From the NCBI GenBank assembly GCA_900155495.1, contig FTLJ01000048.1, positions 1-59,564 on the forward strand: a stretch of 59,564 nucleotides of DNA, given 5' to 3'. Below the pieces are notes generated by a model. That model did no database searches. It was not told where the DNA came from and saw only the letters and a list, made by a program, of their open reading frames with translations. The position numbers were made by a program, and so were the translations under genes. The DNA comes from Porogramme epimiltina. Taxonomy: Eukaryota; Basidiomycota; Agaricomycetes; Polyporales; Polyporaceae. Below are positions 36,801-48,343 of the stretch, piece by piece (positions within the stretch are counted from its first letter, which is position 1; every line of letters begins with the position of its first letter).

Positions 36801-36902
36801 GGCTAAGTGGAGTGACTGCGGTAGTCGGTCGGGGCCGTTCGAGGTGAGGCTGCTAAGATACTCGGAGTCGAGTACTGGCTGGCCCCGGTCCCATTGTGCC
36901 AG

Positions 36903-36910
36903 CTTTTATA
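36903..36910 (-). promoter_or_regulatory. TATA box of the manganese peroxidase gene
   Basis: TATAAAAG on the minus strand, about 105 bases before the start codon. This is a strong TATA box, unlike the TATA-less promoters nearby, and fits an inducible secreted enzyme. Confidence 0.7.
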
Positions 36911-36963
36911 CTTCGCTGAGGGTCGCACTGGGCCGGTTAGCTCACCGCGATTTTTTGGCCCGT

Positions 36964-36970
36964 TGCGCGC
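36964..36970 (+). promoter_or_regulatory. Candidate metal-response element upstream of mnp
   Basis: TGCGCGC matches the TGCRCNC core described in manganese peroxidase promoters. It lies 165 bases upstream of the start codon. A seven-base match in G+C-rich DNA is weak evidence by itself. Confidence 0.3.
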
Positions 36971-39244
36971 GTTTAGCCACGCGTCCACAGAACGGCGATG
37001 AGCGCATGAGAATGCGCGGACCGCCTCGGATTCATTGGGACGGGTCCGAGATGCGCCAGCGGAGCGGTGAGGGAACCGGCCCAAGGGAACGCTCGCAGGG
37101 AAAGTCATCAGCACGAAAAATTGGGGCGACGACCATGCAGGAGACGGGGACCGTGTGTCTGCGCCCAATACGACGGTACAACTAGCGTCCCTGGGATGCC
37201 ACAATTAGACGCGATACTGGGCGTCGAGTGATCGGCACCTGCCAGAGAGGTTAGTAAACGAAGTAATAGAGGCAGAGGTATCGCACGATGAATCAAAGCG
37301 GGGAGGCGAGTACTCACCCCGAAGCGATGTGTATGAGAATGGGGGCCGGACCATCCGTGATGGACATTTGTGGGCGAGGTGGCTCATTGGGCTGATGAAC
37401 TACGTCCGCAGAGGAAAACATACCCTCTGCGCAGCTGCAGATGTTATATGCCTTTCGGCTAAGACCAACTCGAACTGCGCACATCGCTATCTTTCGTTGG
37501 AGTGAACGGTGGAGCTTCTGGGATCGAACATAGTCTCGATACAAGGGCTCGGTGCGCGTGCTGCCAAGGATGGGACGCGGGACTGCCAAGCTCGGGAACC
37601 TGCGTGCCAATATGCACTGTCATCCACGGATGGGAGTGCTGTGGGTTCCATGTCAGCGGTAAGGAAACGACACGGCGGCACGGTCCTGAGAGAGGGCTAC
37701 CTCACCGCCGTCCTGCTCCTGGGAATACAGAGCTTCTTGCACGTCAAACCGGTGTAATGACGTGCTTCAGCGGGCTGGACATGTCCGTAGGCGGACCTAT
37801 TGCAATAGAGCGTCGTGTTAGCCAACCTAGAGGTCCGAGTTGTTGTTGCCAAGCGATTCAAGGTGTAGTATCGTAGACATGACTATTTGGGCACAGGCCA
37901 AGAGCAGAATGTCGTCGATCACCCACACGCCGTGCCTCGCTCGAGTCTGCTACCCAAGCCTCGCTGGAACGGGGGTGACAATGACCAATAAGACGCACCC
38001 GATTGGTCGGGACAATGGAGGTTGAGAAGTATCGACCTCGAGACACTGTGCGACTGAGAGCCCCCGGCTCGTCGAGTCTCGAGATCACCGGAAGGAATTC
38101 CTCCCATGGCCCTCGGGTGCTTCGGCGAAGCTTACCCTTCGGAAGATGGCGCCAGCCCTTGTAATGCAGACGAGTCAGAAACGAGCGGCGAATTTTGGCC
38201 ATAGATCAAAAGATAGAATCCCATGCTCACAGCGCCGCTAATTGACAGATGCCAGGAGATGTCAACTTGGTGTTGGTATGAAAACGGAACTGAACCTAGC
38301 ATGTGCGTCGGCTCCGGGTGGACATGGAGGGGCGTAGGAACGCCATCTGGTAGCCGGCGGAACTCTATGGGAACACGTCCGAGATGAAGGGACCCGGTCG
38401 ACGCCAGAGCCGTTGAACGTGGCAATCATCGTGGGGGCCCCGTGGGGAACGAGGGGCATGCATTTGGCTCTATTCTCGCACCAGCCTGCCACGTACAGGC
38501 TGAGGCAGGGACTGTCGCTGAACACCAATGATGGGCCTGGGATTAGTGAATTGTGTATCCAACAGAGCGAGAGAAACCAACTGCAGAAGACTCCCGATCG
38601 GTACCCCACAGCTGCTTTCCGCCAGGCACGATGATGTGCACGTTGTTCGACAAGTTGTTCGACATGAGCCTGGGAGGTACGTGGGGCCTGCCCCACTACG
38701 CGTTGAGAGGCACCTTGTTCAGGTAGATGGAAGGACAACGCAATACTCCAATTTGAGTCAAGCTCACGCTGAGAGAGCCCAGGATTCACGATTCGACCAT
38801 TCAGCGATTCGACGATTGAAGCTGGGAGCAGGCCACTAGCAAGTTCAAAGCCATGTCAGCTTGGTTCACAGTCTTGGTTGAATCGATCAAGCCGAGGTTT
38901 TCGGAGATCAAGGTGGAGGCTGACTAAGCACGCATAGGCAGAGAGTGTCTACATGTGTGGCTTCACGATGGAACGCGGCGAGAATACAGTGGTTGAAGTG
39001 AAGGTCTCTTCTTGGAGCACCGGAGGAGCAGAGGAAGTAACACCATCTTGGTGTCACCTTTCAATCGTCCAATTAACTAGGGGCTGCGCGTAGCACTACA
39101 AATACAGGAAGAAACAGCAGAAAAGTAGATGTGGATGTGGCGGATGACAGGATTGGGTTTGTTGATGGATGAGATACAGAGCAATTGGTATATGCGCGAA
39201 ACACAAACACAGCACAATTTACAGTCCTTCATGAGAACCCACTC

Positions 39245-41251
39245 TCATGCGAGAAGGCCCTTCACATATTGGAGCAAGTCGCGACCCTACAGGACCGCCA
39301 GGTGAGCATCGCTATGCGAGTAGAAGTGAAGGGGTAGACTCACTCCGCGCTTCTTGACCCCGTCAACCATAGCCTCAATGGAGTTCGTCTCCATGTCGAC
39401 CTCTTCATCCGCTACAGGAGCACCCTCAGTGCCCGTCACCTGTGCACTCTGCACCCGACTGAGACCCAGCCGCTGACGCTGGACAGCTCCGTACCGCATG
39501 ACGACGGAGAAGACGGCCCTCCAGCCCTCCATCTTCCCGTTCGCAGGTGTCGCCACGACGCTAGCTCCGTTCGCCGCCCCTGGTGGTGGCATCGAGGCTG
39601 AACGCTGGTGTCCCTGAGGCATCGTCGGGATGACGCTTGTGCGAACAGTGTAGGCACAGTACGGCCGATGCTCCTGCAGGATGTTGAGTGTCGGCTGCTG
39701 TTTCTTGGGCTGTGGCGCGGCGTCACCCGTCATGGGGTCGTCCTGGCTTTCGGGCTTCGGGAGATAGGCCCAAAGGCCGAGGCGGCGGTGGCATAGGGGG
39801 CAGTGAAGGATTGTGTCGGCGGGACTGGTCTTGCCATTCGTGGCGGCTGCGTGTCGAGATAGAAGAGATGTGGAGACTGATGGTCGGAAGGGGCTAGCGG
39901 ACGGTGTGGGTGTACTGGCTCGTGACACCGAGGAGGCGCGGGATATTGGCGGGCGAGACATCCCCCTAGGAGCAGCGGATCCCGCACGCGATGCTGATGG
40001 TGTCGGCTTGCGACTATCTGATGTTGGAGGGGCAACATCCCAACCGAAGAGAGCGGCCAGGATGGCTGTCTGGGAAGGCTCTTTGAGGACTTGTGGCAAC
40101 GGGGATGACGGTTCGCCGACTATAGACGCCTCGGAGTCGCTCTCTTCTGCTGCGTTGGGTAGTGTCACAGACGACACAATAGAAACCAGGCTTTGCACTT
40201 GCAGATTGCTCTGACGGGGGGCTTGAGCTTGTGGGGCTATGCATAGTGCAAGGTAGACGTACCAAAGGATGCGCAATCTTTACCCCTTCTAGCGAAGCAT
40301 CGAGAAGAAGAGCTCGCTTCTTGAGCTCGCGGACGGTTGCAGGGGGTGTCTTTAGGAAAATGCTGTTGATGGATTCTGGTAGAAGTCAGGATACCTGCGT
40401 CGATACCTAGGAGCAAGGCACGTACCATCGCACTGACGGGTCTTCCATGGGCATCCATCCCTATGAGCATCTACGAGTTGCGTATGCTGCTTCTCTACCA
40501 AAGCATTGGCTGAAAATGGAAACATTAGTCTAGACCTACCTCACGTGCTTGACCCACATACCCGCGTCGCGCGGCATGCCATCCCGACCGGCGAGCACCC
40601 ACGAAGCGCCGCAGACTTTACACAAGAGACGGTCCTTGTCGGTATTGATCCAGCCGCACCTGGCAGCCGCGACGGCATCTATTGGGGCGGGCTTGTTCGA
40701 ATAGGTACTCATCTTGAATGTCGCGAGACGTTGGAAGAATTGAGGTGAGGAAGAGGGGCGATAGTCAGAGGGCGAAGCGTCATGCGATTTGTAACTGTGA
40801 CCAAGGGTGAGAGGTAGTGCTTTAGCTGTGCGAGAGGCAGCGCGGGTAAGGATCTTGGCGAGCTGTGGCGCAGTTTTGGAGAGGTCAGCGGCCGGTGTTC
40901 TGTAAATGCATACGAGTTGAGGGTCCAGGATCCAGTACGAGGAGCAGCTTCACGAACTGTGTGGTCTCCTTGTTCGAGTACTTGGTGAGCATCCCGTATA
41001 TAGAACGGGCCGTGCGGAGACGCTTTGGCAGAGTGCGGTTGGGGGCGGAAGAGGGAGGCATGGTTGGGACAACGGCCTCGTCGAGGATCTGAATGGCATC
41101 TTCAAGCTTGCGCTGGTGTGTCGTGTCAGGACACGTGGATCGATACGAGTGAAGCAAGACGGACTTTCAGTGACTTGGTGCTATTGCTGACTACCATGGT
41201 GGGAGCAGGAGTGGCGGTAATAGCGACCGTGGAAGTAGACTGTTCAGTCAT
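39245..41251 (-). CDS. C3HC/Rsm1-type zinc-finger protein (NIPA-like)
   Basis: Exons (minus): 41251-41195, 41112-40958, 40899-40562, 40509-40426, 40375-40263, 40210-39344, 39286-39245; 551 residues. The first zinc module (zf-C3HC) has RCGWINTDKDRLLCKVCGASW (C164, C167) and AHRDGCPW (H199, C203). The second (Rsm1-like) has ILHCPLCHRRLGLWAY (C386, C389) and EHRPYCAYTVR (H430, C434). The segment between is Ser/Pro-rich. Relatives are animal NIPA/ZC3HC1, a nuclear-basket protein, and fission-yeast Rsm1 in mRNA export. A role at the nuclear pore or in mRNA export is inferred from the family. The exon 2 donor (ca|gttcgt at 40957) is weak but gives a 58-nt intron and the right frame. The gene diverges from the STK16-like kinase. 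Confidence 0.9.
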
Positions 41252-41618
41252 GGCCTACGTGTCGATGAATGACGCGGTGATAAGAAGGCGTTATACACAG
41301 GCGAGGGGAAGAAGCGCAGGGTAGGCGGGGACAAAGGTGATGAAGGAGGTGGTGGTGGCTCAAGAGGAGGGCGACGTCGCCGCTGTGGCGATTGACCACA
41401 CGCATAGACGCCGAGAGGCGTCTGTGTCACGTGCGACGCGCAGCTGCAGAAGGGCTCGGGCCGGGGATCCCACGGAGAACGCTGTGCGCCGCCCACCGCA
41501 TCCGTCACTGCTCGGACTGCTTCAGCCTCCCCCTCAGCTCTCTTCTTCCGCTCGCGGCTGCGCGTCCTCTCTTTCCCCCCTACGCTCACACACACTCAGC
41601 CCTACCCCCTACTCCGCT
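41252..41618. promoter_or_regulatory. Divergent promoter of the C3HC and STK16-like genes
   Basis: The 367 bases between two divergent starts contain no gene. The kinase side is C/T-rich with repeats of cacacactca just before its ATG. The C3HC side is G-rich (its leader is pyrimidine-rich on the minus strand). Confidence 0.4.
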
Positions 41619-43404
41619 ATGGCTCTTCCACCGCAGCTAATGCACACCCTAGAGGGGCTCAAATATCAAGTGAAAGATGCTCTCATGGCGCTCTCGTCAT
41701 GTATATGCCAGCAGTCCGCGAAGGTCAAGATCAACGGAAGGACATGTGCGCAGCATTCATAATACCACATCCCGCCCCTCGCTCATCCATCTTTCCACAG
41801 TCAAAATCATACGCGTTCTTGGAGAAGGAGGGTTTTCTTTCGTTTATCTCGCTCAGGACGAGCATAGTGGGGTAGGTCCAGTGACCTTCGCGAGGTGCAT
41901 GAGTGCTCATTCCGTTATAGAGGCAGTTTGCGTTGAAGAAGATTCGCTGTCCCAGCGGACAAGAAGATGTTCGGCAAGCGATGCGAGAGGTGGAGGCATA
42001 CAGGCGTTTCAAGTGAGTCTCGAGGGTGCCGGTGCCGTCCGTTATTCTAAGTACTTCTCAAGGCACCCGAACATCATCCGCATAATGGTATCTAGATCTA
42101 CTCCAACCCTCTCTAATATGGAGGCTAAATCTCGCCTCTAGGACTCTGCAGTGGTTCAGGATCCCAACGGCGACGGTCAGATTGTGTACCTCTTCCTCCC
42201 TCTTTATAAGGTGCGCCTCCACCGTCTCAGCTACTTGTTCACGCCTCACCTCTCGCTTAGCGAGGCACTCTCCAAGACGCGATTAACGCAAACTCCATTA
42301 ATAACACCCACTTCTCCGAGTCCGAGATGTTGCGATACTTCAAAGGCACCTGCGAAGCCATACGTGCCATGCACGACTACCGTGCACCAGCCGGGACGAA
42401 GTCCCAGCCCTTCTCCTCGCGTGCGAACCAGTCTGCATCCGCGCAGCGTGCACCCTCCGCACCGGGCTCCCCGCGCCACTCCGAAGACGAAGACGAGATG
42501 TTCCCTCACCCGGAGGGCGACGCGGATGGCGGGTATTCGTACCACGGCGGTCCGAGCACGAGCAGCCGCGTACCACTTGTGAACAAGAACGGGCCGGGGA
42601 TGGAGCATGAGCACGAGCCGCTTTTCGATGGCGACGAAGAGCTCGAGAGACTACAACACGAGGGTGCCAACGGGAACGGGTCGACTGCGCAGACGGAGCT
42701 CGTGCCGTACGCGCACCGTGACTTGAAGCCAGGGTACGTGGTACGCTACTGTATCCTAAGGCTTCGTACTGAGAAGACGCAGGAACGTCATGATCTCCGA
42801 TGAAGGCACGCCAATTCTCATGGACTTCGGTAGCGCAATGAAAGCGCAGGTGAAGATCGAGAATCGCTCTCAGGCACTCCTCCAGCAGGTTCATACCTAG
42901 CTTCTCCTGGTGCACGTGCATGGCTCACAATGAACGTAGGATATTGCTGCGGAGCAAAGTACGATGGCCTACCGTGCCCCGGAGTTGTTCGACGTCAAGA
43001 CGGGCATCACCATTGACGAGTCGGTGGACATCTGGGTACGTTCGACACCTCTGACTTGTGTAGACACTGTCTAACGTGTGTTGTCCAGTCTCTCGGATGC
43101 ACTCTTTTCGCTCTTGCGTACTCGCACTCACCGTTCGAGAACACGCAAACGACGGAGCAGGGTGGTTCAATAGCCATGGCTGTCATGAACGCGCAATACA
43201 AACACCCTGCCTCGGCATACTCTCAAGGACTGAGGGACTTGATCGATAGCATGCTGAAGGTGAAGCCGCAAGATCGGCCCGATATTCATGAGGTACGTTT
43301 TGATTTTCGCAACCGTCCCCTCGTCTATTCATTACAAATGCTGATGCTGACTGTCAACTTAGGTCATCCGCAAAACAGACCAGGTCCTTCAGAGCCTCCG
43401 ATGA
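41619..43404 (+). CDS. ENV7: Serine/threonine kinase of the STK16/Env7 family
   Basis: Exons: 41619-41745, 41801-41871, 41921-42012, 42063-42087, 42142-42210, 42261-42733, 42783-42888, 42940-43035, 43089-43292, 43363-43404; 434 residues. The Gly loop is GEGGFSFVYLAQ, the ATP Lys lies in FALKKI, the catalytic loop is AHRDLKPGNVMIS and the metal motif DFGSA. MAYRAPELFD and DIWSLGCTLFALAYSHSPFE complete the lobe. NAK-type kinases of this branch (mammalian STK16, yeast Env7) sit on Golgi or vacuole membranes through acylation. Here CIC (28-30) occupies the place of the acylated Cys pair of STK16, but a 27-residue extension replaces its myristoylated start. An insertion of about 90 residues rich in Ser, Pro, Gly and Glu lies between MHDYRAPAG and the catalytic loop. 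Confidence 0.92.
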
Positions 43405-43590
43405 TTTATTACTTTATAACTTCTGTTGGATATCTCATTTCGCGAGGTGTATATGTCGCCCAGTTTAGCACCATGTAGCCGCGTGCATCCTCTCGTTCTA
43501 GCTTGCTCTTGTTTACTATTCATGGGATGTATCTCCACGGACGTTAATCGCTGCTATAGAATACATAACTTAATGCATGGCCTCAGGGCC

Positions 43591-44811
43591 TCACGACGCC
43601 GACACCCGTGGTCGCGTCTTTTTGGATGTTGCCTTCACATGTGTAGGAGGCTTGCCAAGCGTGCTTGTGTTCGTGGGTTTGTCCTTCGAGACGGATTTCT
43701 CCATCAGGGTAGGTTTCTCCTTTGGGACGGGTTTCCTTTCCCGAGGAGGTTTTTCCTGAGCAATAGGGTCGTTCTTCGCCACCGGCCTGTCCTTGGTAAT
43801 AGACTTCTCTTTCGACGCGGTCTTGTGTTTTGAGGATTTCTCCGTGAGTGGAGTCGATATTTTGGAGGGCTTTGGAGATTTCTGCTTCTTCGCCTTCCCT
43901 CCCTCTTCTGCGTCCACGGTTGCATCTATACCCCGCCTCTTCTTGGCGGGTGGTGCCCTCGCCACGTCGTCGTCGTCGTCCTCCGTGTCTGCTTCAGACC
44001 CATCGATCTCTTCCGCCTTGCGTTTCGCTTCCTTCTTCGCGCGGTACTTGGCCTTCATGACCTTCTGCTTTGCACGCTTAGCCTTGATGGCGTCGAGTTT
44101 TGCTTTCTGTGAGATACCACGGGACGCGAATCATAAGCAGGTGCACTGCGCATGCCAACACGAAGACAATACGGTAGGCGCACCTTCTTCTCAGCGCGTT
44201 TCGAAAGCTTGCCCCCAGCCGTGGACTTCTCTGTCTTGCCCTCAATGGGTTGTGCGCGCAGGACGTCACGCACGTCGGTGTCCGGGTCTACAGACATGGC
44301 AGTCTCTCTGAAGTGCGTAAAGCGCCTTTTATGAGCCTAGAAGTCGGAGGTGGCATGTCAGCCGCAGGAGCTTGGTGGCTAACGGTAGGCTTACCCCGGA
44401 TTGTAGGTGAACGTCGATCATGACGGGATTTTTCAGAAGTTTCCCTGGGCATACGATGCACCCCTTGACCTCGGGTTCTTCCTCAATGAGGTAGAGAGGG
44501 TCTTTCAGAGCTTCCGAGAGAGTCAAAGGTGCTTCATCCTCCTCTGAAGCGGACGCGCCCTCATCCTCATCCTCGTCCTCGTCCTCGTCTTCACTAGCAT
44601 CTTCCTCTCCGCCCTCATCACCTTCTTCTTCGTCCTCTTCCACTTCACTTCCCTCATCATTCTCAGCCACATCTTGATCCTCGTCTGAGCTGGACTCTGA
44701 TTCATCCGAGTCCGTGTCGTGCATGCCGAGCATCTCCTTCATGTCTCCGTCCAGTCCCAGTTCTTCCTCCTTTTCCTTCTTGCGTATCCGCTTTTCCACG
44801 CGTTTGAACAT
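43591..44811 (-). CDS. Nucleolar-type protein with a C2H2 zinc finger and acidic and basic tracts
   Basis: Exons (minus): 44811-44395, 44336-44184, 44106-43591; 361 residues. After a basic start (MFKRVEKRIRKKEKEEE) comes a very acidic stretch (about 25-95, mostly Asp, Glu and Ser). A U1-like C2H2 finger follows, CIVCPGKLLKNPVMIDVHLQSGAH (C-x2-C, H-x5-H), continuing KRRFTHFRE. The C-terminal half is Lys-rich, with RAEKKKAKLDAIKAKRAKQK and repeated EKP/KEK units, without domain. Such composition is typical of nucleolar ribosome-assembly factors. The finger with LYLIEEEPEVKG in front recurs in uncharacterised fungal proteins. The function is inferred only from these features. Confidence 0.8.
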
Positions 44812-45095
44812 GATCGGTTGTGGTGTGTCGTAGGATTAACGGGTGAAAGATGACGAGTGGGCAGAGAGGAAGACGAGCACTCGTTCAACCCGGACCGGGA
44901 CTGGGTTGTGGCAAATGCGCGGATCTGAGATTTTGGGTGATCGACTTGTAGCGCCCAATTTTTGGCACTGCGTCTTCGCGAGTCGCGTCGAGTGGCCGTT
45001 GGCCTCGGAATCAAGACTTTCACGACAGGCTACCCACGCGCCGGCGCGCTCTTCCCCTCTCCAACTCCCTGCCTCCTTCTTTCTTCTGGCTCGCG

Positions 45096-48085
45096 ATGCA
45101 TAGACGTGCGGTACAACGGCTCCCCGGCGTATCCACCAACGTCCAGCGCACTTTCGCTCGCTGCAGAAGTGGCGGGAACACTCGCCCGCCAGCACCACAA
45201 CGACAGAAGGGCTCACGCGGCGGCGCACCATCTTCCGCATTCAACGGGAAACGCGACACTCGTAAATTTGATGAAAAGGCTCCTGTCTCCGCAGAGCTGC
45301 GGAAAGTGCTCTCCCCGGAGGCTTGTGGATGGCTGGAGGGGAGTCTGGCAGGTGCCACGACGGAGAAGGGAAAGGGAAAGGAAACGTCCATGGAGGCGAG
45401 GCCAGCCTGGCCCGCTCCCCCTCAATCCCTCGAGAAAGCTACCTTCGAATCTTCGGCATCTCCAGAAAGCGAGGGTAGCATGTTCGGAGGGGACGTCCAG
45501 GACTTGCATGGGGAAGGGCATGGCACTCGCATCGCAAGTGGTACTCTTGTCGAATTGCGTAGGTGAGTACATGCGTTGGCAACCCATTCCCCCAGTTTCC
45601 CTGGCACCGGCACCGGCATCTATTCTGACCGCTTCACCGTAGGGCCGAATTTTCTATCCAAGGCGTCGTACTGTACACAGTCCTCTACGACCGCAAGTGG
45701 AATGTTCGAACTCTAGGAAGTTCGGGTGAAGTGTTCACTCATCAGGAACACGACGTCATCTACCAAATCCCTGGCTTCGCTTCCAAGGAGCTTATGAAGA
45801 GGTGTGGCCCCTTTGATGCTGTGGGTTCTCAGGAGGAGCTGGCGGCACGGACGGAGGTCTTGAGGAGAATGCGATCTTTCGAGCAGCGCTACCAAGAAGC
45901 CTGCCATCTCATCCCCGAGCTCGCAAGGAAAACTTCATTCTACGACTCCGTTGTCCATCCAGACCCTACGAAATGGGCGCGCATAAGCGTCTCCGAAGCG
46001 GCCGAGAAGATATTGGGACGCAAGGATGTCACAGAGATGGAACTTTACGCCGTCCAAACGTACCTGTTCGAGATGGAGAACTATTTTGTATCGGAATCGA
46101 AGCGGTTCTTGCAGAAGAAGACTTTTTGGGTCCGCCCTCGCCAGGAAGTGGAGGATATACTTCGCGTCGCCGACATGGTCAAGCAGAGAAGCAAGGCGGT
46201 GGATGCGTTTGCGGAGAAGGCCCAGAAGCACATATCAGACCTGCGCGAGCGACTAGGCCACTCCTCTAACGAACCTCCGTCTCGTCAAGTAATCGAGGGG
46301 GATACATGGACAGAAGACGACCGTACCATCATACGCTTCTTCCTAGCGTCACTGCAACCCCGCCGAGTCATTCAGATGGATCCGTACATTATTCCGACCG
46401 CTTACATTCTCAAGAAGATGAACCTCGAATACCATTGCCACCTTCAGAATGGTGCGCTTACGGTCCACAACCTCCTCCTCGACATGGGCGTGGTCGCTCC
46501 GTGGGAGGAGCCTTACACTCGTTCGATCTACTCGTTGAACTCGCCCACTACGACGGCTCTCGCGCCCTCAAGACCGACGCCTATCGTTCCTGCCTCCCTT
46601 GGACCTACAGACCTCTACTCTCATGACGTCGTGGAAGGCATACGACATGATTTCGGTGACATGCGTGCTTACGTGGTGGACGACTGGGATGCACATGAAC
46701 TTGACGACGGTGTGTCCATCGAGCGGATTCCATCCGATCCGGACCACGTGTGGTTGCATGTCCACATTGCCGACCCTACTACTCTCCTACCTCCGACCCA
46801 TGAAATAGCTCAACAGGCGTTTCTTTCTGGGGCATCACGATACTGGGTAGACCGTACTATTCCCATGCTTCCCTCCGACGTCGGTTTCCACAGATGCAGT
46901 CTTGGGAGTACACCCGGGTCCCCTGATAACGTCATGACGTTCAGTGCGAAGATCGATGCGATGGGGGACATCGTCGATTACAAAGTCCGTCCTGGGATTA
47001 TCCGTAATGTACACCTGCTCAAGTATGACGTGGTGGATGCCGCGCTCGGACAACCCTCAGCTAGCCGACGGCACCCATTCGGACAGCCCGAACGACGTGA
47101 TCAGGAGATCGTTCAACCTCCTTCGGATCCGAATGTCGTCGAGGATATCAAACTCCTCGAGAAAGTATCAAAGAACATGTCGACCTCTCTTTTGCGCAAC
47201 GGCACCCTCGTATTCGGTCTACCTCGTGCGACACCTAGCATCGAGCCACGTCACATCCCTGAGGACCTCTTCGGTAGCGTCACTCCTTCAGAGTTCCGCG
47301 GCTTCCCCAAGATGACCTACACTGTCACACCGATGCTAGAGTCCGGCGCACGCAACATCATCGCGAAGTCCATGGTAGCCGCAGGACGAGTGGCGTCGCG
47401 CTTCTTCCGCGACCGTGGCATCCCTGCCCTCCGCCGCGCAGTGGGCCCTCTGTACTGCGAGCAGCGCGGCGGGGTCGAGGCGCTCCTCGCGGCGCGCGAC
47501 GAGAACGGGACCATCAAAGTCGTCGACTCGCTCAGCAAGGGCGTGCTCGCTCCACCTGCCGAATACATCACCACGCCCGGGCCGCACTCGCTCATGGGCG
47601 TACCCGCAGGCGAGGGGTACGCGCGGGTGACGTCGCCCCTCCGCCGCTTCGTGGACATGCTCGCGCACTGGCAGATCAAACACGCGCTCCTCCACCCGGA
47701 GCAGCCTGTGCTGTACGACGAGCCGTGGCTGGCTCGCATCGGGGAGGAGCTTGGGGTGCGCGAGCTCGAGGCGCGGCGGATGGAGCAGCACCAGGACCAG
47801 TTCTGGGCACACTCGTTCCTCCTCCGGTGGATGCGGGATCCGGCGCGCGCCCAGCGGGAGCACGACCCCCTCCGCCGGATGAAGGCGCACCTGGTGGGTC
47901 TGCCGCTCAGGGACGGGCAGAGCTGGACCATGGTCTGCAAGGTGTTCGTGGAGGAGCTCGGGCTGAACGGACAGATACACAATTGGCCGGAAGACAGGCG
48001 TTCTGCCCTAGGAGAAGAGGTGGAAGTGGAGCTCACGGACGTCCAACTTGGGTTACATCCGCAACTGGTCTTGAAGCTCTTGTAA
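45096..48085 (+). CDS. Mitochondrial exoribonuclease II (RNB family, Dss1-like)
   Basis: Exons: 45096-45562 and 45643-48085; 969 residues. The N-terminus MHRRAVQRLPGVSTNVQRTF is an Arg-rich mitochondrial presequence. The RNB catalytic core includes DDWDAHELDD (502-511), in which clustered Asp residues bind Mg2+, then WLHVHIADPTTLLPP, YWVDRTIPMLPSDVGFHRC and EGYARVTSPLRRFVDMLAHW. The length and two-exon layout fit fungal Dss1/Msu1, the 3'-5' exonuclease of the mitochondrial degradosome. It partners the helicase Suv3 in turnover of mitochondrial RNA and intron removal. It diverges from the nucleolar-type gene by 284 bases and converges with HET gene 2. Confidence 0.93.
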
Positions 48086-48343
48086 CACGGGCTTGGGTAT
48101 CTTCACGTTGTTCGGGTATGCTGGATGTATTCATACTTTACTCACACCTAGTGTAATCATACATGCAATATAATTATTCCACCTGCTCATTACCTCGGTT
48201 GTGCAAAGCCCCCTCTCCCATGAAATAGTCCAAAGTACAGCTCAAGGTATCAGTATACACTCTCGGCCACGCCAAAAATCAGGAAAACTAGACAGATCTA
48301 TGCTTTGGGGTGCGGGGGACGAGAGGGTTCAATATTGGTAGCC

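Larger units (their letters stand above)
36801..39244. other. Peroxidase promoter and a gene-poor stretch
   Basis: The first 500 bases are the promoter of the manganese peroxidase, with a TATA box at 36903-36910 and a metal-response-like TGCGCGC at 36964. From 37300 to 39244 I see no gene: open frames on both strands are short, lack motifs and cannot be chained. Base composition is more even than in the flanking genes. A degraded gene or non-coding transcript is possible. Confidence 0.45.

Noticed and set aside
38262..38789. Minus-strand frame of about 175 codons considered as a possible secreted or transposon protein
   Set aside because: No motif, no signal peptide, no exon partners and mixed composition.
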